From: Haloplanus vescus
GTDB lineage: Archaea > Halobacteriota > Halobacteria > Halobacteriales > Haloferacaceae
Length of the DNA stretch: 64,000 nucleotides
Direction: 5' to 3'
Assembly (NCBI RefSeq): GCF_900107665.1
Contig: NZ_FNQT01000001.1
Coordinates: forward strand, 1,156,398 to 1,220,397
How positions within the stretch are numbered: the stretch's first letter is position 1; each line of letters opens with the position of its first letter. The position numbers and the translations under genes were made by a program. Below the pieces are notes generated by a model that saw only the letters and a list, made by a program, of their open reading frames with translations, did no database searches and was not told where the DNA came from. This document shows positions 33,026 to 40,341 of this stretch, piece after piece.

Positions 33026-34629
33026 GCGACAGACACAACGCCTTCTGGGCCGACGACATCGCGGACGAAATCGAGGCACGTGACCCCGAAGACCCCATCG
33101 TCATCAAGGGCGGTGTCTCCCCCTCGGGCGTGCCCCACCTCGGCCACTTCAACGAAATCATGCGCGGCTACTTCGTCGCGCGTGTCCTCCGCGACCGCGG
33201 CCACGAAGTCCGCCAGGTGTTCACGAGTGACGACCGCGACGCTCTCCGGGGCGTCCCCCAGACACTCGCGGACTCGGACTGGAACCTCGTCGGCCTCGGC
33301 GAGGTGGACGCGGGCGCGCTGGGCCGGAATTTGGGCAAGCCGTACACGGACATCCCCGACCCCTTCGGCGAGACGGACTCCTACGGCGCTCACTTCACCG
33401 ACCTCCTCGCCCGGAGCGCCGAGGCGGTGGGCGTCGATATCGAGCTGGTGTCGAACACCGACCTCTACGAATCGGGCGAGTTCGAGGCGGTCACGCGTGA
33501 GGTTCTGGAGAAAACCGACCTCGCACGCGAAGTGCTCGCCGAGTATCAGGCGGGCATCGACGAGTCGTACGTCCCCTTCATGCCCCGGTGCTCGGAGTGT
33601 GGCCGCCTCACGCAGGACGTGGGCGAGGTCGACCTCGACTCCGAAACCGTCGACTACCGGTGTTCGGGCCTCGACGCGGGCGGCGACCACATCGACGGCT
33701 GTGGCCACGAGGGCACCGCCACGTTCCGCGAGGGGAAGCTCCCGTGGCGCTTCGAGTGGCCCGCGCAGTGGGCGGTCCTCGGTGTCGACTTCGAACCCTT
33801 CGGCAAGGACCACGCCGAGGGCTCGTGGCCGAGCGGGCAGGACATCGCGCGGCGTGTCCTCGATATCGAACCGCCCGTCCCCATGACCTACGAGTGGTTC
33901 ACGCTCAACGGCGAACCCCTCTCGTCGTCGTCGGGTAACGTCGTCACCGTGGACGAAGTGCTCGCACTCCTCGAACCCGAAGTGTTGCGCTACTTCTTCG
34001 TCCGCAACCCGAAGCGCGCGAAAGACTTCGACGTGGAGCGAATCGACCTGCTGGTCGACGAGTTCGACCGCTTCGAACGCGTCTACTTCGGCGAGGAGGA
34101 AGACGAGGACATCGAACCCATCGCGGAGCGCGCCTACCCGTTCCTCGTCGACGAGGTACAGGAGGCGCGGGTCCGCCTCCCCTACACCTTCGCGGCCGTC
34201 CTCGGCATGACGGACGACCGGGACCTGTGGGTGCGGATGGCGCGCAATCAGGGCTTCATCGACGACGACACGCCCGAGTGGGCCGTCGAGGAAGCCTTGG
34301 AGCGTGTCGAACGCGCGCGGACGTGGGCCGAGCGCATGGACAACGCCTACAACTACCGCCTGCAGGCGGAGCTTCCGGAGACCGACTTCGACGACGACGT
34401 GGTCGCGGCGCTCAACGACCTCGCCGACTTCGTGGCCGAGGGCCACGACGGCGAGGCGATTCAGGGCCAGATGTACGAGACAGCGCGCGACCACGGCGTC
34501 GAGGTGGGCGACTTCTTCGCCGCGGGCTACCGGCTCTTCTTCGACGACACCGAAGGCCCACGACTGGGGGAGTTCCTCGGCGAACTCGACGACGCGTTCG
34601 TCGTCAAGCGCCTGCGCCGCGAGGATTAG
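33022..34629 (+). CDS. lysS: Class I lysyl-tRNA synthetase
   Basis: This archaeal-type class I enzyme charges tRNA-Lys. The 535-aa protein has the HIGH-equivalent GVPHLGHFNEIMRGYF, a zinc-binding CSECGRLTQ region and the KMSKS-equivalent LSSSSGNVVTVDEVL. The C-terminal half forms the helical anticodon-binding domain. It is translationally coupled to pyrH. The stop overlaps that of the convergent cupin gene by four bases (TTAG). Confidence 0.95.
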   Translation: MSDRHNAFWADDIADEIEARDPEDPIVIKGGVSPSGVPHLGHFNEIMRGYFVARVLRDRGHEVRQVFTSDDRDALRGVPQTLADSDWNLVGLGEVDAGALGRNLGKPYTDIPDPFGETDSYGAHFTDLLARSAEAVGVDIELVSNTDLYESGEFEAVTREVLEKTDLAREVLAEYQAGIDESYVPFMPRCSECGRLTQDVGEVDLDSETVDYRCSGLDAGGDHIDGCGHEGTATFREGKLPWRFEWPAQWAVLGVDFEPFGKDHAEGSWPSGQDIARRVLDIEPPVPMTYEWFTLNGEPLSSSSGNVVTVDEVLALLEPEVLRYFFVRNPKRAKDFDVERIDLLVDEFDRFERVYFGEEEDEDIEPIAERAYPFLVDEVQEARVRLPYTFAAVLGMTDDRDLWVRMARNQGFIDDDTPEWAVEEALERVERARTWAERMDNAYNYRLQAELPETDFDDDVVAALNDLADFVAEGHDGEAIQGQMYETARDHGVEVGDFFAAGYRLFFDDTEGPRLGEFLGELDDAFVVKRLRRED

Positions 34630-34964
34630 TCGCGCCAGGCGGGGTCGTCGCGGGGCGGGCTGAAGATGTCGACGCCCTCGAAGGGCACGTCGCCCCGGTT
34701 CTCGACGCGGTGTGATTCGCCGCCGGGGACGACGTAGGAATCACCGGCGCTGACGACGCGTTCCTCGCCGTCGATGACGAAGACGCCCTCGCCTTGGGTC
34801 ACGAACCCCGCCTGTTCGTGCGGGTGGCTGTGTTCGGGCACCGCCGCGCCGGGGTCGATGACGAACTGCTGGACGCTCATCTCGTCACCGCTGGCCAGTT
34901 GCGACAGGAAGACGTCCGGGACCGCTTCGACTGCCGTCTCGTCCTCGCTCGAACGGATGTCCAT
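34626..34964 (-). CDS. Cupin domain protein
   Basis: The 112-aa single cupin barrel carries the metal-binding motif PEHSHPHEQAGFVTQGEG and the second motif AGDSYVVPGGESHRVENRG. Its own sequence does not show a substrate; such proteins are sugar isomerases, dioxygenase-like enzymes or sensors. The gene is single, overlapping lysS tail to tail and divergent from nothing immediately upstream (83 bp to the DUF192 stop). Confidence 0.87.
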   Translation of the reverse strand: MDIRSSEDETAVEAVPDVFLSQLASGDEMSVQQFVIDPGAAVPEHSHPHEQAGFVTQGEGVFVIDGEERVVSAGDSYVVPGGESHRVENRGDVPFEGVDIFSPPRDDPAWRD

Positions 34965-35047
34965 ACGCTATCCGACGCGGGCACGGACATAAAACTCGTG
35001 TCGCCGAGGCGGGGCAGCGAACCACCGGTGCTGACTACAAAACCGCA

Positions 35048-35398
35048 TCAGTCGTCGAGACGAACCACGTCGCCCTCGCTGACGCTGTCGGCGGCGCCGG
35101 CGGGGAGTTCGACGACAGTATCGGCCACACCGCGGCCGATGCCGGTCCACGCCGACAGGCGAGCGACGTGTTCGACGCGGTCGTCTCGAATCCAGAGCGC
35201 GTCGATGTCGAAGGGAACGGCGACCATGTGGAGCGTCCGCTTCGCAGCGTGGTCGAAGGGAAAGACGAGTGCGGACCCGCCCGGAAACGACGAGCGAAAC
35301 ATCAGCCCGCGAGCCTGCTGGAGAAACGAGTCGGCGACCGTCACGTCGGTGGCGAGGACGGACTCGTTGCCGTCGTGTCGGTGGACGAGGCGCGTCAT
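35048..35398 (-). CDS. DUF192 family protein
   Basis: The 116-aa protein matches DUF192, small beta-rich proteins often exported or membrane-associated. QQARGLMFRSSFPGGSALVF, HMVAVPFDIDALWIRDDRV and VVELPAGAADSVSEGDVV are characteristic. No signal peptide is evident here, so it is probably cytosolic or uses a non-classical route. It lies 50 bp after the membrane gene starting at 36177 on the same strand. Function is unknown. Confidence 0.88.
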   Translation of the reverse strand: MTRLVHRHDGNESVLATDVTVADSFLQQARGLMFRSSFPGGSALVFPFDHAAKRTLHMVAVPFDIDALWIRDDRVEHVARLSAWTGIGRGVADTVVELPAGAADSVSEGDVVRLDD

Positions 35399-35448
35399 AG
35401 CGGTCCGTCGGGCGCGGGGACCAAGAGCGTGGCCGTCGCAGTCGGCGC

Positions 35449-36177
35449 TCAGAGCTGTCGGGAGGAACCCGGAGCGACGCGGTCGGTCCGAGAGCCGCCG
35501 GGCGTCGTCTCACCGAGCGAGTTGGCGAGCGCGGTGAACGCGACGATGCCGGCGGCCGCGGCGGCGGTGGTGACGAGGACGCCGAGTGCGAGTTCGACCA
35601 CCGGCGCGACCAGCGCGGTCAGCGTGGCGATGACCGCGAGCGCCAGCGGCACGGCGACGACGGCGAGGCAGACGGCCGCGATGCGGGGGCGAGAGCCGCG
35701 GGCGCGCGCCCGCGTCCGTTCGACCGCCTGTAGAATCGAAGTACCGTCGGTGGCGACAGCCACGAACACCAGCGGCAGGTGGACGAGGACGACGAGCCCG
35801 GGGACGACGAGGAGCGCGAGGCCGAGGCCGGCGGCGAGCGTGCCGGCGAGGGCGACGACGACGGCACGGCCGTAGGCGAGGGCCGTCTCGAGTGGCGTCT
35901 CGCCGGCGCCGAGGGCGTCGACGTCGGGGGCGACCGTCCGCGCCAACGCCGCGAGGAGGACGGCGATAGCGACCGTCGCGGCGAGGAGGCCACCGGCTGC
36001 ACCGGTCCTCGAGAGCGGCACGACCAGGTCGTAGACGATCTGCATCGACGACGCGATCCCCGTCCGGGCGACGAGGGTGTTGAGCAGGACGTTCCACGTA
36101 GCGACGGCGACGAGCAAGGCCGCCACGAGCGCGGCCGCTCGGGACCGAGCGGCGTCAGACGTTCCGAGGAGAGTCAT
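35449..36177 (-). CDS. Hypothetical polytopic membrane protein
   Basis: The 242-aa protein has about five to six TM segments, rich in Ala/Val/Leu, and a cytosolic loop with DGTSILQAVERTRARARGSR. That layout resembles haloarchaeal membrane proteins of the DUF7847 type, but the match is by eye. A GATAAAAAGG box about 35 bp upstream of the start (near 36215) is a likely promoter. It is divergent from the lipoprotein gene across a 169-bp gap holding two GTCTGAC motifs (36233-36239 and 36297-36303). Function is unknown. Confidence 0.65.
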   Translation of the reverse strand: MTLLGTSDAARSRAAALVAALLVAVATWNVLLNTLVARTGIASSMQIVYDLVVPLSRTGAAGGLLAATVAIAVLLAALARTVAPDVDALGAGETPLETALAYGRAVVVALAGTLAAGLGLALLVVPGLVVLVHLPLVFVAVATDGTSILQAVERTRARARGSRPRIAAVCLAVVAVPLALAVIATLTALVAPVVELALGVLVTTAAAAAGIVAFTALANSLGETTPGGSRTDRVAPGSSRQL

Positions 36178-36346
36178 CGTCAGCTGGTGTGTGTCGGTGA
36201 CGACCTATACCTTTTTATCAGAAGTTTACATGTGTCTGACGCACGTCGCACAGCACCCTCAAAATGGCCATTTCCGGCTCGCTGCCGTCTAACGTACGTC
36301 TGACAGTATCGATACGTTTTACCCAATCCACACGTTTGGGGTGGGT

Positions 36347-37291
36347 ATGGATCGCCGCACGTTCCTCGTCGCCCTGACCCCTCTCGCGGCTGGCTGTTTC
36401 GGCGGCCAACCGAGCGAGCCGACCCCGACGGCGACGTCGACCGCGACCGAGACGCCCGAACCGACCGCGACCGAGACACCCGAACCGACATCGACGCCGA
36501 CGCCCGAGGCATCGCCCGAGGCGGCCCAGCACATCGACGAAGCACAGGACCGCTTCACCGAGGCGGTGTACGTCTTCACCGGCGGCGTCAGCGACGACCT
36601 CCTCTCGGTGACGGCCGGGACGGAGTCGTTTCAGGCGCGCGACGTACTGCTCAGACTCGACCGCGTCCAGCAGTCCATCCACGCCGCCGAGGCAGCGGCG
36701 ACGACGGACGAACAGCGCGCGACCGTCGATAACCTCGACACGATGCAGCGGTTCCTCACGCACGCGACCGACGCGCAGTCGTGGCTCATCGACGGGCACG
36801 ACGCTCTCACCGCCGCGTACAATCGACTGGACGAGTTCGAACTCGACGACGCCGCGAACGAACTCGACGACGTCGAAGCCGCCGTCGACGAGGTATCGAC
36901 ACCGACCACGACCATCGAAGAGGAGCTGAACCCCGAGAGCGCGTCCGTCACCGACGCCGTCAGCAGCGACGAGTACGAGCAGAAGGTGACGCAGCTGAGC
37001 GAGGAGACGAGCGTGCTGAGCGACCTCAATAGCGCCGCCAGCGACATCCACGAAGGCTCGAGTCTGATCAGCGACGCCCGTGACCAGCTCGACGACGACC
37101 GAACGGACGACGCCGCGAGCACCGCGAATCAGGCGTTCGACCTCCTGCGCGACGTCGAGTACCAGCTCGACAGGCAACTGTCCGACCTCTCGGACGCCGC
37201 GGACGCCTTCGAAGACATCGGCGACGATCTGCTCAGCCTCGCGTCGAACCGCGCCAACGAAGCCGAGACCATCTACGAACAGAACGCCTAA
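36347..37291 (+). CDS. Tat-exported lipoprotein, helical
   Basis: The 314-aa protein begins with a Tat signal and lipobox: MDRRTFLVALTPLAAGC, so it should be exported folded and lipid-anchored at the Cys (about residue 17). A Thr/Glu/Pro-rich spacer (about 22-60) follows, then a mostly helical acidic body with no Cys. The ATG at 36347 fits the Tat RR better than an in-frame GTG two codons upstream. A TTTTA box about 28 bp before it suggests leaderless expression. The ligand is unknown. Confidence 0.78.
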   Translation: MDRRTFLVALTPLAAGCFGGQPSEPTPTATSTATETPEPTATETPEPTSTPTPEASPEAAQHIDEAQDRFTEAVYVFTGGVSDDLLSVTAGTESFQARDVLLRLDRVQQSIHAAEAAATTDEQRATVDNLDTMQRFLTHATDAQSWLIDGHDALTAAYNRLDEFELDDAANELDDVEAAVDEVSTPTTTIEEELNPESASVTDAVSSDEYEQKVTQLSEETSVLSDLNSAASDIHEGSSLISDARDQLDDDRTDDAASTANQAFDLLRDVEYQLDRQLSDLSDAADAFEDIGDDLLSLASNRANEAETIYEQNA

Positions 37292-37374
37292 TCGCGCTGC
37301 CGTGTGAACAAATCACACAAACGCGCGTCTCAGCCTTCGGTAACTTTTGGCCGATAGCCCCGGATAGGTCGCGT

Positions 37375-37584
37375 ATGAACGACGACGAACGCGGCTGTCC
37401 GAAGTGCGGGCACACCGAGACTGACGTGGGCACGATTTCGACGACTGGTGGCGGCCTGAGCAAGATGTTCGACATCCAGACCAACTCCTTCCAGGTGGTC
37501 TCCTGTACCAACTGCGGATATTCGGAGTTCTACCGCGACACGGGGTCGCGGGGGAGCGACATCGTCGACGTGTTCCTCGGATGA
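37375..37584 (+). CDS. Small zinc-ribbon protein
   Basis: The 69-aa protein has two Cys pairs, CPKCGHTE and CTNCGYSE, that would bind one zinc in a ribbon. Between them lie QTNSFQVVS and MFDIQ segments typical of small haloarchaeal nucleic-acid-binding-like ribbon proteins. The stop overlaps the start of the 56-aa membrane protein (ATGA at 37581-37584). Function is unknown; DNA, RNA or protein binding are all possible. Confidence 0.85.
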   Translation: MNDDERGCPKCGHTETDVGTISTTGGGLSKMFDIQTNSFQVVSCTNCGYSEFYRDTGSRGSDIVDVFLG

Positions 37585-37751
37585 GCGGTGCGGGCGTCCT
37601 CGTCCTCTTTCTCTGCCTCGGCGTCGGCGCCCCACTCGTCCTCTACTGGCTGGTTCGAGCCGAACATGATCGTCGCGAGGAGATGAGCCGTTCAGAGGCC
37701 GAACGCGCCGCTCGTCGCGACGTTCCCGACGACGAGCGCGGCCGGCGCTGA
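37581..37751 (+). CDS. Small single-TM membrane protein, 56 aa
   Basis: The protein begins MSGAGVLVLFLCLGVGAPLV, one strongly hydrophobic segment (about 4-24), followed by a basic/acidic cytosolic tail rich in Arg, Glu and Ala. The ATG overlaps the stop of the zinc-ribbon gene, strong evidence that it is translated. No family is recognised. The pair zinc ribbon plus tail-anchored-like peptide may act together; that is inference from coupling alone. Confidence 0.65.
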   Translation: MSGAGVLVLFLCLGVGAPLVLYWLVRAEHDRREEMSRSEAERAARRDVPDDERGRR

Positions 37752-37770
37752 CGGATATACGTTTATCACA

Positions 37771-37786
37771 CCCGAACAGGTTCGGG
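37771..37786. promoter_or_regulatory. Palindrome in the multicopper oxidase promoter
   Basis: CCCGAA (37771-37776) and TTCGGG (37781-37786) flank a CAGG. A TTTATC box at about 37761-37766 lies directly upstream, so the palindrome sits between the TATA box and the expected start, where a bound repressor would block transcription of the oxidase gene at 37862. A metal-responsive regulator would fit but is not identified. Confidence 0.5.
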
Positions 37787-37861
37787 GTTTCGGTCCGTCG
37801 TTGCCGGCCGGTGAGAATCAGCGAGGGTGGTTTGCCCTTTCCCCCCAGACGACTAGTTGTT

Positions 37862-39010
37862 ATGACGAAGCAAGTTGGCGCCCCCGGTACGGACCTCTCG
37901 CGTCGGCAGTTCATGAAGGCGACCGGGACGGCGGGCGTCCTCGGCCTCGCTGGCTGTACCGCCCCGACCAACACGGACCCGTCACAGGCCGAGGCGGCAA
38001 CGGCGGCCCAGCAGTCGGCGTCGTCGCTCCCGGCCGCGGCCAAGCCACAGGTCGTCGACGTGCCCGAGCAGAACAATCAGGTGACGCTCCGGGCCGTCAA
38101 CTCGACGCTGCCCGCCCACCCCGGCGATTCGATGGGGGGTCCCGTCGAGTTGCCCAAGGTCTGGGCGTGGCAGGCCGACGACCGCGAACCCAGCGTCCCC
38201 GGCCCCATCATCCGGACGACGGAGGGCGAGGACATCGAGGTGACCCTCGACAACACGAACGCCGACATGCCCCACACCGTCCACTTCCACGGCGTGCGGA
38301 AGACGTGGGAGAACGACGGCGTGCCGACGACGACGGGCATCACCGTGATGCCCGGCGAGAAACACACCTACGAAATCCCGGCGAACGTCCCCGGGACCCA
38401 CCTCTATCACTGTCACTACCAGACCCACCGGCACATCGACATGGGGATGTACGGCATCTTCCGCGTCGACCCGGAGGGGTACGAACAGGCCGACCAGGAA
38501 CTGTTCATGACGGTGAAAGACTGGGACTCCCGTCTCAACCGGCAGATGGCGGGCGAAGACGTGAGTTACAGCCCCCGTGACCGCAAGCCCGACGTGTTCA
38601 CCATCAACGGCCGGTCGGCGCCGCGGACGCTCCACCCCGAAGACGGGTCGCCGGTCCTCGTCTCGCAAGGCGACACCGTCCGCGTCCACTTCGCCAACAA
38701 CGGCTACATGAACCACCCGATTCACACCCACAACCACCGGTTCCGGGTGATCGAGAAGGACGGGGCACAGATTCCCGAGGCGGCGCAGTACGAACAGGAC
38801 ATCCTCGACATGGCGCCCGCGGAGCGCAAGACCATCGAATTCGAGGCGGACGCCGACCCCGGCATCTACCTCATGCACTGTCACAAGGTCAGCCACGCGA
38901 TGAACGGCGACGCCTACCCCGGCGGGATGGTCGGCGGCATCGTCTACGAGTCGGCGATGGATTCCGACGTGTTCTCGCAGCTGATGCAGTACGCGGGCTA
39001 CGAGGGGTAG
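37862..39010 (+). CDS. Two-domain multicopper oxidase, Tat-exported
   Basis: The 382-aa protein would oxidise substrates or Cu(I) and reduce oxygen outside the cell. A Tat signal with lipobox (SRRQFMKATGTAGVLGLAGC) starts it at ATG 37862. Cupredoxin domain 1 has HTVHFHG and the HLYHCHYQTHRHIDMGM cluster; domain 2 has HPIHTHNH and YLMHCHKVSH with the type 1 Cys-His. Four His-rich motifs point to a two-domain laccase-like oxidase rather than NirK, whose motifs differ in order. Length is short for a three-domain laccase. It follows a palindromic operator. Confidence 0.88.
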   Translation: MTKQVGAPGTDLSRRQFMKATGTAGVLGLAGCTAPTNTDPSQAEAATAAQQSASSLPAAAKPQVVDVPEQNNQVTLRAVNSTLPAHPGDSMGGPVELPKVWAWQADDREPSVPGPIIRTTEGEDIEVTLDNTNADMPHTVHFHGVRKTWENDGVPTTTGITVMPGEKHTYEIPANVPGTHLYHCHYQTHRHIDMGMYGIFRVDPEGYEQADQELFMTVKDWDSRLNRQMAGEDVSYSPRDRKPDVFTINGRSAPRTLHPEDGSPVLVSQGDTVRVHFANNGYMNHPIHTHNHRFRVIEKDGAQIPEAAQYEQDILDMAPAERKTIEFEADADPGIYLMHCHKVSHAMNGDAYPGGMVGGIVYESAMDSDVFSQLMQYAGYEG

Positions 39011-39056
39011 CGCAGTCGGCGAGGGATTCATACCCCCAGACGACCCGAGAGCGGGC

Positions 39057-39572
39057 ATGGAGCGGACGCCGACGGGGACGCCAGTCGGGGTCGACGACCC
39101 CTACGAGCACGCGGACCGGTGCGACCACCTGACCGACGACGGCCGGTGTCGGTTCGCCCTCGAACGCGCCGGCGACGACCCGGAGTTCGCGGCCGCACGC
39201 CGGGCCGACGACTACGCCTGCGTCGTCGCCGGCGATGCCGACTGGTGTGACTGCCCGCACTATCGCTCGACGACCGACGGCCGGGAGTGTCGGCGATGCG
39301 GACTGGAGGAGGTACGAATGGCCCACGAGAACGCCCGCCCACTCCTGGAGGAACACCACCTCTCCTACGGGTCGAGCGGCGACGACGCCGACCACGAAAT
39401 CACCGTCGCCCTGTGTCGGTGGTGTCACGCGAAGGTCCACGAGGGGTGGGCGCGGGTCGACGACGACGCGAGCCCCGACGCCGAGGCGATGGCGGCGCGA
39501 GAGGCCCGCCGGAGCAAGGAGCAGTCGGAGTTCGGATTCCAGACGGCGGCCGAACGCGACGACCGGGAGTGA
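39057..39572 (+). CDS. HNH-like zinc protein (DUF7097-like)
   Basis: The 171-aa protein is Cys/His-rich: CDHLTDDGRCRF near the start, CDCPHY, CRRCGLEE, then EEHHLSYG and LCRWCHAKVHEGW. The last two resemble the beta-beta-alpha-metal core of an HNH nuclease, with His and Cys ligands. Haloarchaea have a conserved family of this kind of unknown role. It is a single gene between the oxidase and guaAa. Nuclease activity is possible but not shown. Confidence 0.7.
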   Translation: MERTPTGTPVGVDDPYEHADRCDHLTDDGRCRFALERAGDDPEFAAARRADDYACVVAGDADWCDCPHYRSTTDGRECRRCGLEEVRMAHENARPLLEEHHLSYGSSGDDADHEITVALCRWCHAKVHEGWARVDDDASPDAEAMAAREARRSKEQSEFGFQTAAERDDRE

Positions 39573-39701
39573 GACGGGGTATTGTACGTCAGTACCGATG
39601 ATTCGCCGGGACAGGTCGGCGAACCACCGGAAAACAGGTACAGTACTCCGTATGAGCCACATCCGAGCCGTTTTTAGGCGCAACCTGACAATCACGCCGT
39701 A

Positions 39702-40250
39702 ATGACCCGCATCGTCGTCGTCGACAACCACGGTCAGTTCACGCACTTGGAGCAGCGAGCGCTCCGCGACGCGGGCGTGGACACCGACATCGTCGACAAC
39801 ACCACGCCGCCCGAGGACCTCGACGTGGACGGCCTCGTGCTCTCGGGCGGCCCGGACATGGACCGCATCGGCCGCTGTGACGAGTATCTGGAGCTGGACG
39901 TGCCCGTTCTCGGCATCTGTCTCGGGATGCAGATCATGGCGACGAAACTGGACGGCACCGTCGACGCCGGCGACTACGGCGGCTACGCCGACGTGGACGT
40001 CGAAATCGTCGACGAGGACGACCCGCTCGTCGGGTCGCTCGCCCCCGAGACGCGCGTGTGGGCGAGTCACGCCGACGAGGTGACCGAGCTCCCTACGGGC
40101 TTTACCCACACGGCGACGAGCGACGTGTGTGACATCGAGGCGATGAGCGACACGGACCGTGACCTCTACGGCGTCCAGTGGCACCCCGAGGTGGCACACA
40201 CCGAGGAGGGCGAGGAAGTGTTCGCGAACTTCATCGAGCGCTGTCGGTGA
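39702..40250 (+). CDS. guaAa: GMP synthase subunit A (glutamine amidotransferase)
   Basis: This subunit supplies ammonia from glutamine to the separate GMP synthase subunit B. The 182-aa class I GATase has the catalytic triad: Cys in GICLGMQIM, His and Glu in QWHPEVAH. LVLSGGPDMDRIG is the oxyanion region. A GTTTTTAGG box at about 39670-39678 lies 25-30 bp upstream, so the message is probably leaderless. The partner subunit is not in this window. Confidence 0.95.
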   Translation: MTRIVVVDNHGQFTHLEQRALRDAGVDTDIVDNTTPPEDLDVDGLVLSGGPDMDRIGRCDEYLELDVPVLGICLGMQIMATKLDGTVDAGDYGGYADVDVEIVDEDDPLVGSLAPETRVWASHADEVTELPTGFTHTATSDVCDIEAMSDTDRDLYGVQWHPEVAHTEEGEEVFANFIERCR

Positions 40251-40341
40251 ATTCGGGGCGTACCCGCCGGTTCCGGCGGGTGTTGCCGACTGCGAGCCGA
40301 AGGGAGAGATTTACGACGCCCCGTGCCGTCGGGGCGACTGA

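Noticed and set aside
37862-39010. Copper nitrite reductase (NirK)
   Set aside because: Four His-rich motifs arranged as in laccase-like two-domain oxidases fit better than the NirK ligand pattern, although both share the cupredoxin fold.
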